The notes under the pieces: generated by a model
Told to the model about the DNA's origin: nothing
Databases searched by the model: none
The model's input: only the letters and a program-made list of their open reading frames with translations
Part shown: positions 1-8,647 of the stretch, piece by piece
How positions within the stretch are numbered: the first letter of the stretch is position 1
Layout of the letters: each line of letters begins with the position of its first letter
From: an uncultured bacterium
GTDB taxonomy: Bacteria > Bacillota_I > Bacilli_A > RFN20 > CAG-826
Reading direction: 5' to 3'
NCBI GenBank assembly: GCA_949283025.1
Contig: CASDRB010000013.1
Coordinates: forward strand, 42,484 to 106,483
Length of the DNA: 64,000 bases
Translations under genes and position numbers: made by a program

Positions 1-617
1 CTGATTTTGGTGATTTAGATGTTGGAAATCCATTATTGATTTTAAAAAACAACATCGACAAAGGTAATTATCTAGTAAAAGATAGTTTAGGAAACTTAAG
101 TTACTATACAAGCAATTACATTTTTGGAGAATACTTATCACAATTTGAAAACAAAGACTTATTAATAAATTGCATCGAATTAAAAGATGGCAATACTTTA
201 GGAGTGGAAAGCGGAACTTATCATTTATTAAATGATAACAACACATTAAAAGTCGAAACAAATCCTGTATTAATAAGATACGAATTAAGCTGTTTTAGAT
301 TATTTAATAGCATCGATACCTACTTCCAAAAAATAGATAACACTCAAACATATGTTTATGAACTAACCGAAAGCGAAATGAGCGGATACGACGCTAGTGG
401 TACCCTTGATTTTATTGTTCCTTGGTTCATCGACAAAGATATTGAAACAACAGTAATAAAAACCATTGAATTAGTTGTTGATTCTGTGTCTAACGAATAC
501 ACATTTGCTGCATATGATGCAGAAAATATTTTATTGGGTAGATTTTCAATTTCTAATTTTGGGAACACCAAAAACGATGATGCTGAACGATTGTACCAAT
601 CAATAAATAACATTTAA
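1..617 (+). CDS. Partial uncharacterised protein, 5' end outside the window
   Basis: The frame is open to the first bases of the window (codons from position 3 read DFGDLDVGNP...), so this is the 3' part of a longer gene and the TTG at 36 is not a convincing start. About 205 residues are visible, ending at TAA 615-617. There are no membrane segments. The C-terminal stretch around FSISNFGNTKNDDAERL resembles the place in the next two lipoproteins where FTNIGTANAKEMM or FTLSDLGTAQVERI occurs, so it may belong to the same lipoprotein family but stop after one domain copy. It lies 10 nt upstream of the next gene and probably shares its transcript. No function can be assigned. Confidence 0.7.
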   Translation, partial: DFGDLDVGNPLLILKNNIDKGNYLVKDSLGNLSYYTSNYIFGEYLSQFENKDLLINCIELKDGNTLGVESGTYHLLNDNNTLKVETNPVLIRYELSCFRLFNSIDTYFQKIDNTQTYVYELTESEMSGYDASGTLDFIVPWFIDKDIETTVIKTIELVVDSVSNEYTFAAYDAENILLGRFSISNFGNTKNDDAERLYQSINNI

Positions 618-627
618 GGAGATAAAA

Positions 628-2064
628 ATGAAAAAAACAATAGCGTTAACATGTCTTAGTTTATTGGCGTTGAGTGCTTGCCAAAACGCTGGCACTTCAA
701 CAACAAGCCAAATTCAGCCTAACGATAATTTAAAAACCATCTTATCGCAGCTACAAAAAGGATACACAGTAAAAGGTTCGATTGAAGTTAATACCTCTTA
801 TTATGAAAATGAGGGTCATGATATTCCAATGGATGGAGGCGAGCATTTTTCATATTATATTGATCACACTTATCAAAACAATAATGATTATGTTGGGGTT
901 GATCGTCGCTTTTTTGAAACGACTGATGGCCAAAATCAATATGTTCATGGTGAAAACGCATATTCAAATGATGGATTTGTCGCATTTAATTATTTAGGAT
1001 ATGACAATGTCGTTTACGATGATGGATATTCATTGGTGGACGATTTTAATCGCGCCCCATATGCATCTAGCGGTTACATCAATCCATTTACCTTGTTTGA
1101 AATCAGCGATTTCACATATGATGAAATTAACAATACTTATCATTTAAATAACTTAAAGGGGACTTTATTATTTGTCCATTATTTTGGATTATTAGATGAG
1201 GTAGTAGATACAATTACCATTTATGACATTGTTTTTGATTATGATTTTACACATATGAGTTTAACTAGCGATCCGTATTATTCACATCGCACCAATTTAG
1301 AAACAGCTACCATTTTTTATGCTTCAACAATTTATAATGCTGAGGTTGATTTCACAAACATTGGCACAGCTAATGCAAAAGAAATGATGAAAGCCGAACC
1401 ACAAAAACCAGAAAATGCAGATATGGCCACCGCTTTATATAATTTAAGGAGGGCTAAATCAGTTACAATTGATCGCCATTTAATTCCTTATGTTGAAGGA
1501 ATAAAACAAGACCAAGAGGAATGTGTAACTAGCTATTTTGATGGAAACAATATTTATGGTCAAGTTTGGGATTATGTAATTGAAGAGGGAACAATTCCAA
1601 CTAAACCAACCGCTTCCGATATTTATTTGAGCAATATTGATAATCCTGACGAATTGATGGATGTCTATGTGTTAAATGATGCCGGAACTGGGTTTAAAAA
1701 AGATTTAAGCGCCACATACGCAAGTATAAATGGAGTGTTTTATTATTCTGATTTTTTAGTTGGCGCAATGGTAACTAATGGTCTTTCTGAAAATATATTT
1801 AATAAAAATGATGATGGTTCCTATTCTCCAACTCTTGATAATTTGCCTTATCTGGCGGTTGATTTATTTATTCCGTTTATTGCTTCGGTTAGTTATATAG
1901 TCTCTGGTTATACTTCATCTTGCAATGTGTATTTAACTGCCGATGGCCAATACATCGATCGAGTAGAAGTGACGTATGATTACCATTATTATTCTGGCAC
2001 AGTCATTTATCGTTTCTTTGATTACAATACGACTACCATGCCTTTTGAAATCAATATTATATAG
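628..2064 (+). CDS. Putative surface lipoprotein, paralogue of the next gene
   Basis: 478 residues. The N terminus (MKKTIALTCLSLLALSAC) is a type II signal peptide with lipobox LSAC, so the protein should be lipid-anchored outside the membrane. A Thr/Ser-rich linker follows. The mature part is rich in Tyr, Asp and Asn, as in beta-rich secreted proteins. It seems to hold two copies of one domain, about residues 30-250 and 270-478, joined by a KPENADMATAL segment. The same joint (KPENANLESAL) is in the next protein, so the two are paralogues. The SD is AAGGAG at 616-621. No enzymatic motif was seen and the function is unknown. Confidence 0.85.
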   Translation: MKKTIALTCLSLLALSACQNAGTSTTSQIQPNDNLKTILSQLQKGYTVKGSIEVNTSYYENEGHDIPMDGGEHFSYYIDHTYQNNNDYVGVDRRFFETTDGQNQYVHGENAYSNDGFVAFNYLGYDNVVYDDGYSLVDDFNRAPYASSGYINPFTLFEISDFTYDEINNTYHLNNLKGTLLFVHYFGLLDEVVDTITIYDIVFDYDFTHMSLTSDPYYSHRTNLETATIFYASTIYNAEVDFTNIGTANAKEMMKAEPQKPENADMATALYNLRRAKSVTIDRHLIPYVEGIKQDQEECVTSYFDGNNIYGQVWDYVIEEGTIPTKPTASDIYLSNIDNPDELMDVYVLNDAGTGFKKDLSATYASINGVFYYSDFLVGAMVTNGLSENIFNKNDDGSYSPTLDNLPYLAVDLFIPFIASVSYIVSGYTSSCNVYLTADGQYIDRVEVTYDYHYYSGTVIYRFFDYNTTTMPFEINII

Positions 2065-2074
2065 GAGAAAAAAT

Positions 2075-3523
2075 ATGAAAAAACATCAAATATTAATTTT
2101 AGGTTTAGGAGTCTTGCCAATGCTTTTAGTAGCGTGTTCTCCTAATAATCCAAGTTCATCTACAACTAGTAGTCAAAACGAGCAAAATAATGTTGTCAAC
2201 ACCAATTTAAAAAACATGAAATTGGGCTTTAAAATGAATGGTGTTATCACACAAGAAAGAGTCCAAGCCGGTATTGATTCAAACGGCAACATTGTTCCTA
2301 TGCCTGGTGTCGCAAGCGAGACCAACATTTATAATTCTGACTTTGTTTATGAATCAAACCAAGAAACCGGTTTTCAAAGAATTGTTTATCAAAATGTCAT
2401 GGATGAGGTCGTTTATATTGAAAATTTAATTGCTTTTGCTGATGAAGATAATCAAGTTTATCGTCAATCTTTAAATTATGAAAATAAAATAGAAGAAGTT
2501 TATAGCAATGTTTCGGCCGGCATGTCTAAAACTAGTTTTGATGCTAATGGTTATTACAATTGGGCATCATTATTAAACGAATCTGATATTGTTTATGACA
2601 AACAAAACAATCAATATAACCTAGATGTCGATAAAGCTTCATTTATCGTGAGTTTGGTTTTATCTTATCTAAACTCTGGTTTTTATTCGGTGCCTAGACT
2701 CGCCTATTTTACAAGCGATGAAAATGGTATTTTTAACTCTTTTTATGTTGAGATGGCAACGCGTTTAATGTGGGATTCTCCTGATGGTGTTTATAATTAT
2801 TTATACATAGTTGAAAACAAGGCTGAATTTACATTGTCCGATTTAGGAACAGCACAAGTTGAACGCATTTCTACATTACCAAATAAACCAGAAAACGCGA
2901 ATTTAGAATCGGCTTTAAAAACGATAACCGGTAACAATTTTACAATTAAAATAACAGATACCAAACAATCATTAGATGGATTAAGCGAAACTTCAACTTA
3001 TCAAAAAATGTATTTTGACGGCGCTAATATTTATGTCGCTAATTGGAGCGATGAGGAAAGCGATACAAGCGAAACAACGCGTAATCCAAACGACTATTTA
3101 TTAAAGCCAGACGCGGCTTCAGAAAAATTATTCTCCTATGTTTATAACAATGGTGAATATCAAAAAGCAACCACCACTCAATTTTCTTCGGTTTATCAAG
3201 GAATGTATTATTATGAAGACTTGCTTCCAATTGTAAATAATGTTTCAAAAGATTTGTTTGTTTATAACAATACGACCAACAATTATGAAAACGAAGCTAT
3301 TGCTTTGCAAGCTTTAACTGGTTGTTTTAATATCGCCAAACCTCCATTTAAATCTTCTCATATCACCAACGCTAGTTCTGTTGCTATTAGACTTAATAAT
3401 GATGGCTCATTGGCCTATGTTCAATTTTCATATAATTATATGTCATTAAGCGATATCGAACGTGGTATAGTAAAAATCGAATTTTTAAATGTGGGAGAAA
3501 CGGAGATACCCTTCAATGACTAG
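2075..3523 (+). CDS. Putative surface lipoprotein, tandem paralogue
   Basis: 482 residues, starting at ATG 2075 because AGGAGAA lies just upstream and a lipoprotein signal peptide begins there (MKKHQILILGLGVLPMLLVAC, lipobox LVAC); an open frame further upstream inside the previous gene is not used. A Ser/Thr/Asn-rich linker follows. The mature part shares the joint KPENAN..SAL and the preceding FTLSDLGTA motif with the upstream protein, which suggests tandem duplication. It sits 10 nt after the previous stop and overlaps the next start by 8 nt, so the three genes are probably co-transcribed. Function unknown; a surface role is inferred only from lipidation. Confidence 0.85.
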   Translation: MKKHQILILGLGVLPMLLVACSPNNPSSSTTSSQNEQNNVVNTNLKNMKLGFKMNGVITQERVQAGIDSNGNIVPMPGVASETNIYNSDFVYESNQETGFQRIVYQNVMDEVVYIENLIAFADEDNQVYRQSLNYENKIEEVYSNVSAGMSKTSFDANGYYNWASLLNESDIVYDKQNNQYNLDVDKASFIVSLVLSYLNSGFYSVPRLAYFTSDENGIFNSFYVEMATRLMWDSPDGVYNYLYIVENKAEFTLSDLGTAQVERISTLPNKPENANLESALKTITGNNFTIKITDTKQSLDGLSETSTYQKMYFDGANIYVANWSDEESDTSETTRNPNDYLLKPDAASEKLFSYVYNNGEYQKATTTQFSSVYQGMYYYEDLLPIVNNVSKDLFVYNNTTNNYENEAIALQALTGCFNIAKPPFKSSHITNASSVAIRLNNDGSLAYVQFSYNYMSLSDIERGIVKIEFLNVGETEIPFND

Positions 3524-5231
3524 AAATAGCATCAAAACATTAGGTTTTGTAGGGTTTTTGGTATCAATTACCATGCTTTTTGGTTGTTCTAACAATCAAA
3601 ACAATACAACTTCTACAAGCGAAAACACCTCAACAATCCCAACTAAAATACCAGTAGAAGTAAATGTCAGTTATGATGGTAAAGGAACTATATCATTATT
3701 AGACACATATTATGTCGGAGATACTGTTGTTTTAAACATTGAACCTGATCGCGGCTATTATATTGCCCAAGTAAAATTAGATGGCAATAGATTATCAATG
3801 AATCAAGGCGTATATAAATTTGAAGCGACAAAAAATAACTATGACTTATATGTGTTGTTTGATTTTATTGAAACTGATTCTAATGATTTTTCATATCGAT
3901 ACAATGATGATACATTAGAAGCGTTTGTAATTGGCTATAAACCAACATCTAATTACATACCTGACCCATTAATAATTCCTGACACCACCACTTATAATCA
4001 AAAAACATATCAAGTTGTAGGCATTGAAAAAGGCGGTTTTGCTAGCGTTGATATCAAGGCAATACAACTTGGTAAATACATTACTAATTTACCAGATGGG
4101 CCGTTTGATGACTTGGTTAATTTAAAAGAAATAATCGTCGATGAAAATAATCCAAAATACGCAAGCGAAAATGGTGTTTTATTAAATAAAAGCAAAGATA
4201 CAATTATTTATAATCCTATTGATCGTATACACGGCGAATTAACTATTGAGACACAAATTAAAAAAATAGCGCCATATGCTTTTTCTAACAATAGAAATAT
4301 AACAAGTATTAATATCCCTTCTAGCGTTGTGGAAATTGGAAATTACGCTTTTACTTATTGCGCTTTTTTAAAAACAATTTCGTTCCCTGAATCTATTGAT
4401 GTAATACCAGAAGGCGTTTGTTATCATTGCCATAGCCTTGAAGAGATACAATTTAATGGCAATGTCGAACGATTGAGCTATTTAAGTTTTGCAAATTGCA
4501 TTGGATTGAAAAAATTTATAGCGCCAAATAGTTTAAAATATCTTGATGATTTTGCCGTATACGATTGCACATCTTTATATTCTATCAATTTAAATGAAGG
4601 ATTAATTAGCATTGGCAATAATGGATTTTCTCGTGCTAAAAATGTTACTACTATCAGTTTCCCATCCACATTAAAATCTATTGGTGACTATGCGTTTAGT
4701 GAATCAACCAATTTAAGAGAAGTGATTTTTAATGATGGTTTAATTAGCATCGGTGATATGGCTTTTTCTAACGCCACATATTTGGCCAATTTTAAAATTC
4801 CAGCTTCGGTTGAAACCATTGGCCAAAATCCATTTTATGGAAACGCATCGGCATTGACAATTGAAGTAGATGATAGCAATCCTTTTTATGTCACCTATCA
4901 AAGCGGTTTATATACAAAAGATATGCAAACTTTAATTTCATATCCATATGGAAACGCAACAAGCGAAGTGGTTTTACAAGAAGGTTTAAAAACAATCGGA
5001 GATTATGCTTTTGCTTATAATATCAGCATCACAAAACTTACATTGCCCATCAGTTTAACAGCTTTTGGCAAATCACCATTCATATTCTCTAGTGCAACAA
5101 TGGCGCTTTATTATCAAGGAACCATCGCACAATTTGAACAAATTACCATGGATGAAGACGAACCAATCACCTATTCGGCTTATTTTAAAGACAATGTTGT
5201 TGTTTGCAGCGATGGAGATTATTTGTTGTGA
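3516..5231 (+). CDS. BspA-like leucine-rich-repeat lipoprotein
   Basis: 571 residues. ATG 3516 overlaps the previous stop by 8 nt and has GGAGA upstream. The signal peptide ends in lipobox FGCS. Residues about 50-120 resemble a bacterial InlB-B/Flg-type beta repeat (VNVSYDGKGTISLL, then a GYYIAQVKLDG turn). From about residue 150 to the C terminus there are BspA-type (LRR_5) repeats with the recurring pattern SIGDYAFS/SIGDMAFSN followed by ...L..I..P.S. Such proteins usually act as surface adhesins or ligand binders. The repeats are clear, but any ligand is unknown. It is the last lipoprotein of the cluster and is coupled to the Nudix gene. Confidence 0.88.
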   Translation: MTRNSIKTLGFVGFLVSITMLFGCSNNQNNTTSTSENTSTIPTKIPVEVNVSYDGKGTISLLDTYYVGDTVVLNIEPDRGYYIAQVKLDGNRLSMNQGVYKFEATKNNYDLYVLFDFIETDSNDFSYRYNDDTLEAFVIGYKPTSNYIPDPLIIPDTTTYNQKTYQVVGIEKGGFASVDIKAIQLGKYITNLPDGPFDDLVNLKEIIVDENNPKYASENGVLLNKSKDTIIYNPIDRIHGELTIETQIKKIAPYAFSNNRNITSINIPSSVVEIGNYAFTYCAFLKTISFPESIDVIPEGVCYHCHSLEEIQFNGNVERLSYLSFANCIGLKKFIAPNSLKYLDDFAVYDCTSLYSINLNEGLISIGNNGFSRAKNVTTISFPSTLKSIGDYAFSESTNLREVIFNDGLISIGDMAFSNATYLANFKIPASVETIGQNPFYGNASALTIEVDDSNPFYVTYQSGLYTKDMQTLISYPYGNATSEVVLQEGLKTIGDYAFAYNISITKLTLPISLTAFGKSPFIFSSATMALYYQGTIAQFEQITMDEDEPITYSAYFKDNVVVCSDGDYLL

Positions 5232-5656
5232 TTAAACGCGAATACTCATCGATGGCTATCGTCGTATATAAAAATAAAGTGCTATACACGATTGAAAACA
5301 TATTTGGTCAAGAAAGAATTTCTTTGCCAAAAGGACACATTGAAAAGGGCGAAAACATAATTCAATGTGCGATTAGAGAATGCAAAGAAGAAACCGGAGT
5401 GACTTTAAACACAAAAGAATTTGTTGTTAAATTTGCTCCTTATCAATATCGATTTGATCTACCCAACACCAAAATAAAAATCATTAAGAAAGTCTACCCT
5501 TATCTTTTTATGATAAAAGATTTGAAAAGCATACAAATAAGCGAAAAAAATATATTAAAAGCTGATTATTTAAATATTGATGAGTTAATCGATATTGCAA
5601 CATTTGATAATGTTAAATCAATACTGATAAAAACAAAGCGATATTTAAATATTTAA
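5228..5656 (+). CDS. Nudix hydrolase
   Basis: 142 residues with a complete Nudix box: G-x5-E-x7-R-E-x2-E-E-x-G reads GHIEKGENIIQCAIRECKEE then TGV (about residues 34-56). The family hydrolyses nucleoside diphosphates linked to another group; the substrate cannot be read from sequence. I chose GTG 5228 because it overlaps the previous TGA by 4 nt and has GGAG at 5214-5217 with normal spacing. An ATG at 5204 would add eight residues inside the upstream gene. A bidirectional terminator follows. The downstream neighbour is convergent. Confidence 0.85.
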   Translation: MIKREYSSMAIVVYKNKVLYTIENIFGQERISLPKGHIEKGENIIQCAIRECKEETGVTLNTKEFVVKFAPYQYRFDLPNTKIKIIKKVYPYLFMIKDLKSIQISEKNILKADYLNIDELIDIATFDNVKSILIKTKRYLNI

Positions 5657-5660
5657 AATT

Positions 5661-5690
5661 AAAAACACCTTATAAAAGGTGTTTTATTTT
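5661..5690. terminator. Bidirectional rho-independent terminator
   Basis: AACACCTT (5664-5671), loop ATAA, AAGGTGTT (5676-5683), followed by a T-rich run and preceded by an A-rich run. It can end both the Nudix transcript and the convergent minus-strand gene. Confidence 0.8.
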
Positions 5691-7842
5691 ATTTGTGCCA
5701 TTTCATAAATAATTTAGGACCGTCATAATTATTTAAATATAAGACAGTGCCTTCATTTGAACCAGACGATAAAGTGGCAATTGTCTTCCATTGTTTTATT
5801 GTATCGCCTTCCAAATGACAAATATCGTTGCCAATAAGTCTAAAATCTGTATATGATCCATTAATACGTATATCGCCGTTGCTATCGATATCATACCATT
5901 CGTTATATCCATTGCCTTCTAATCTCAGTTGTGAAGATGATGGCTCTTGATCGTTATCAGTTGTAGATGGCTCGCTATTGCTTGACATAGAATACGTTGA
6001 AGAGGTAGAAGAACCATCGCTAAACGCAGATAAAATTATTGATAATAGAATTACAAAGATAGCAATATAAATAAATATAAATGTGAGCGGTAGTCCAACA
6101 AACAAAGCCGTCCAAACATCATCATAGCAAGCAATAAGAGGACCTCTTGCGTATAATTTGTTTCTTTCCACGTTTCTTTTAACAACTTTATCTGAAATGC
6201 AATGACTCATATAATAATTTGAAAAATAAGAATACTTTTCTTCTAAATCATTATTTTGCTCGTTAAACACAACGTTCCCTACCATTGCTTTATAATATGT
6301 TTTTCTTAAAAATAGAATAGTTATTTCAAAAACAAAAATTAAAAAATAAAGTAGCACGGGATAAATCATATAATTTATAAAACCAATAGCAGATTGGTCT
6401 CCTTTGAAAAGCTGACTAAAAATAACTATTGGCCAAATTAAACATGGTAAAAACGATACAATCGTAATTACTATACATAATGCATTAACTTGATTGTAAG
6501 TGTTTTTGACTTTAGTTGAACCTTGTTTTGCGTGGAAATAATTGTTTACCTTTAGATAAACACTCATTAATTTATCATATGATTTTTGATTCGTTTTTAA
6601 CCAATCCTCATTAATGATGTTTTCTGCTTCGCTATCAAATTGTTTATATAGTCGAAGATAGGTTTTATAATTCAAAATCAAATAGGCGATAAATAAAGCA
6701 AAAAAGCAAATTCCCAATACCAAAATGCAAATGCTAGAAGATGGATATAGGATAAATCTAAAAATTATTTGTGGGAAAATATGAATTGAGGTTGGCAGCA
6801 AATCTAAAAACAATAAAAAAGTTAAAATAATAAAAGGTGGCAAAACAATAAACAAAATTTTGTTAGAAAGTTTTTGAGCTAAAGTAATTTGGTCTTTTTT
6901 AATAAATTGACTAACAAGAGCATAAATATAGTATGACAATGAAAACAGCAAAAATAAGCCCACTAGTATCATTACAACAAATGAATTAACGATAGTAATC
7001 ACACCACCAACGCCCATCAAACTTAAAAAATTTAAAAGTCCTGCTAAAGAAAATAAAGCAGCAAAAATGCCAAACGCAATTGCTAAATATTTAAAGATGT
7101 TGTTTCTCACATTAAAAATATCATCTGATTGGTTAGATTTAATATTTTGAATAGATTGTTTGGTTTTAACGACTATATCGTTTTCTTTTTGGCCAGCAAT
7201 AACTTTTGTTTGTTTTTGAATTTGTTTGGTTTCAAATTCTTTTTGTTTTTGCAATTGTCTTGCTTCGTATTGTTTTTCTTTTTCAATTTTAAGTTGTTGA
7301 ATTCTTTTTTGTTTTTCTTGATTTAAAACTATTTTTCTATCGTTTTTTTCTTTTTTTCTTTTTAAAACTTCTTCCGCGATGATTGGTTTAGTTATTAAAT
7401 GACCATAAACAATGACAAAAATATTGTAAAGAATAGACAAAGCAATCAAGACAATCATCACAACATTTAAAAGCGATCCCTCTCCTTTAAAGATGTCAAC
7501 ATAAGAAGTATACTCAGACATTCTCGATAAATATATCGTTTGGAAAATAAAAAATATTGGGAAAATAAGTAATTGTAAATAAGACAAAACTAAATATTTA
7601 ATTCTTATTTGCTTATCTTTTTTTAAAAATATTAATATTAAGCGCAAAACAAGCAAAGGAATTATCGTCGCTACAAAAGCGACAATATACATCGCAAATG
7701 ATTGCGATAATTTACCAGCAGTCGTTTGACTAGACATAGATAAATTAATTAAAACAACACTAAAAACTAATGGAATAAAATAAGCAACTAAGTTCATCCA
7801 TAAAACCAAACTAAATCGCTTTAAAATAGTTTTATTATTCAT
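5689..7842 (-). CDS. Large polytopic membrane protein with central coiled coil
   Basis: 717 residues, not recognised as a named family. From the N terminus: about four hydrophobic helices (residues 10-150), a highly charged Lys/Glu/Gln stretch predicted as cytoplasmic coiled coil (about 157-225, repeats such as KQKEFETKQIQKQ), further helices in clusters about 250-390 and 450-615, then a Ser/Thr-rich linker and a roughly 80-residue soluble C-terminal domain (LEGNGYNEWYDIDSNGDIRI...). With an inside coiled coil the tail is probably outside. The SD is GGAGG, 4 nt before ATG. It follows lemA on the same strand but has its own promoter and lies beyond the lemA terminator. Function unknown; a role with the LemA neighbours is only inference. 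Confidence 0.8.
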   Translation of the reverse strand: MNNKTILKRFSLVLWMNLVAYFIPLVFSVVLINLSMSSQTTAGKLSQSFAMYIVAFVATIIPLLVLRLILIFLKKDKQIRIKYLVLSYLQLLIFPIFFIFQTIYLSRMSEYTSYVDIFKGEGSLLNVVMIVLIALSILYNIFVIVYGHLITKPIIAEEVLKRKKEKNDRKIVLNQEKQKRIQQLKIEKEKQYEARQLQKQKEFETKQIQKQTKVIAGQKENDIVVKTKQSIQNIKSNQSDDIFNVRNNIFKYLAIAFGIFAALFSLAGLLNFLSLMGVGGVITIVNSFVVMILVGLFLLFSLSYYIYALVSQFIKKDQITLAQKLSNKILFIVLPPFIILTFLLFLDLLPTSIHIFPQIIFRFILYPSSSICILVLGICFFALFIAYLILNYKTYLRLYKQFDSEAENIINEDWLKTNQKSYDKLMSVYLKVNNYFHAKQGSTKVKNTYNQVNALCIVITIVSFLPCLIWPIVIFSQLFKGDQSAIGFINYMIYPVLLYFLIFVFEITILFLRKTYYKAMVGNVVFNEQNNDLEEKYSYFSNYYMSHCISDKVVKRNVERNKLYARGPLIACYDDVWTALFVGLPLTFIFIYIAIFVILLSIILSAFSDGSSTSSTYSMSSNSEPSTTDNDQEPSSSQLRLEGNGYNEWYDIDSNGDIRINGSYTDFRLIGNDICHLEGDTIKQWKTIATLSSGSNEGTVLYLNNYDGPKLFMKWHK

Positions 7843-7866
7843 AAATCCTCCAAAAAGAACAGGTAT

Positions 7867-7894
7867 ATTTTACTATATACTATCTATTAAACAA
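7867..7894 (-). promoter_or_regulatory. Candidate sigma-A promoter of the polytopic protein gene
   Basis: On the minus strand: TTGTTT (7894-7889), 16-nt spacer, TAAAAT (7872-7867), about 25 nt before the start codon. The match is moderate. Confidence 0.45.
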
Positions 7895-7930
7895 GATAGT
7901 TTTTGAAAATTAGTTAGAACGAGCAATAAA

Positions 7931-7958
7931 AAAACTGCGAAAGCATATTCGCGGTTAA
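7931..7958 (-). terminator. Terminator of the lemA transcript
   Basis: The minus strand reads AACCGCGAA, loop, TTCGCAGTT, then a T run: nine stem pairs with one mismatch. It sits just past the lemA stop. Confidence 0.65.
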
Positions 7959-7978
7959 TGTTAAATTTTGTTTTTCAA

Positions 7979-8647
7979 TTAAAAGAAGACATCTCTTGCT
8001 TTTTCTTTAATTTCTTTAGAAGCGATAAACGGGATGCGGGTCGTGTATCCTTTTCTTGCTGCTACAATCATTTTAGTCGGCCAAGAGTTTACATCATGAT
8101 TCCATTGATTGACAGAATCGTTATAAACTTCACGAGCAGCAGTAATTTCTTTTTGCAAATACGAATTTTGTTGCATGGCATCAGCAATCTCGTTATGAGC
8201 TTTTAAATCTGGATAACGTTCAACAGCGACATTGATTTGCGTAGCAACATTTTCCATTTTTGAAGCGATATCATTACGGATGGCATCATTTTCTGGTCTT
8301 GTACCACCGCGATAAGCAGCAATAGCAGTTAATGTATCTTTATCTAAATCTATTGCTTTATCCAACAATTTAGCGCAGTTTGATAAAATTACAACTCTTT
8401 GTTCTAAATAATTATCAATTTGTGATGCGTCTCTTTGTATTCTTTGTTCAAGTTTTCGCAAATGATTGTCAGCTTTAATTTTTAAAATTAAAAATATGAC
8501 GCCAGGAATTATACCGAGCACCCAAAGTAAAACCTCAAAAATTGTTGACCCAATACCAACTTTAATCGGAATTTGTTTTGCAATGACATTAACATCGCGG
8601 CCTTCTTCCATAATTGGGGCATTCATCTCGTCTAATGGATTAGCCAT
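7979..8647 (-). CDS. lemA: LemA family protein
   Basis: 222 residues. One N-terminal hydrophobic helix (about 30-57, containing FEVLLWVLGIIPGVIFLILK) is followed by the LemA helical domain, with the typical IDNYLEQRVVILSNC, LTAIAAYRGG, VERYPDLKAHN and EITAAREVYNDSVNQWN segments. LemA proteins are membrane-anchored, mostly helical proteins of poorly defined function. The start ATG directly follows the TAA of the upstream gene, with GGAGGAG inside that gene's end, so translation is coupled. There is no HtpX protease gene beside it, unlike several other bacteria; a large two-TM protein takes that place. Confidence 0.92.
   Translation of the reverse strand: MANPLDEMNAPIMEEGRDVNVIAKQIPIKVGIGSTIFEVLLWVLGIIPGVIFLILKIKADNHLRKLEQRIQRDASQIDNYLEQRVVILSNCAKLLDKAIDLDKDTLTAIAAYRGGTRPENDAIRNDIASKMENVATQINVAVERYPDLKAHNEIADAMQQNSYLQKEITAAREVYNDSVNQWNHDVNSWPTKMIVAARKGYTTRIPFIASKEIKEKARDVFF

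Noticed and set aside
36..617. A complete gene starting at TTG 36
   Set aside because: The frame stays open to the window edge and no SD precedes the TTG, so the gene is cut off, not complete.
7129..7326. Phe-rich reading frame on the plus strand
   Set aside because: It is the reverse of the Lys/Glu-rich coiled-coil part of the minus-strand membrane protein; no SD.
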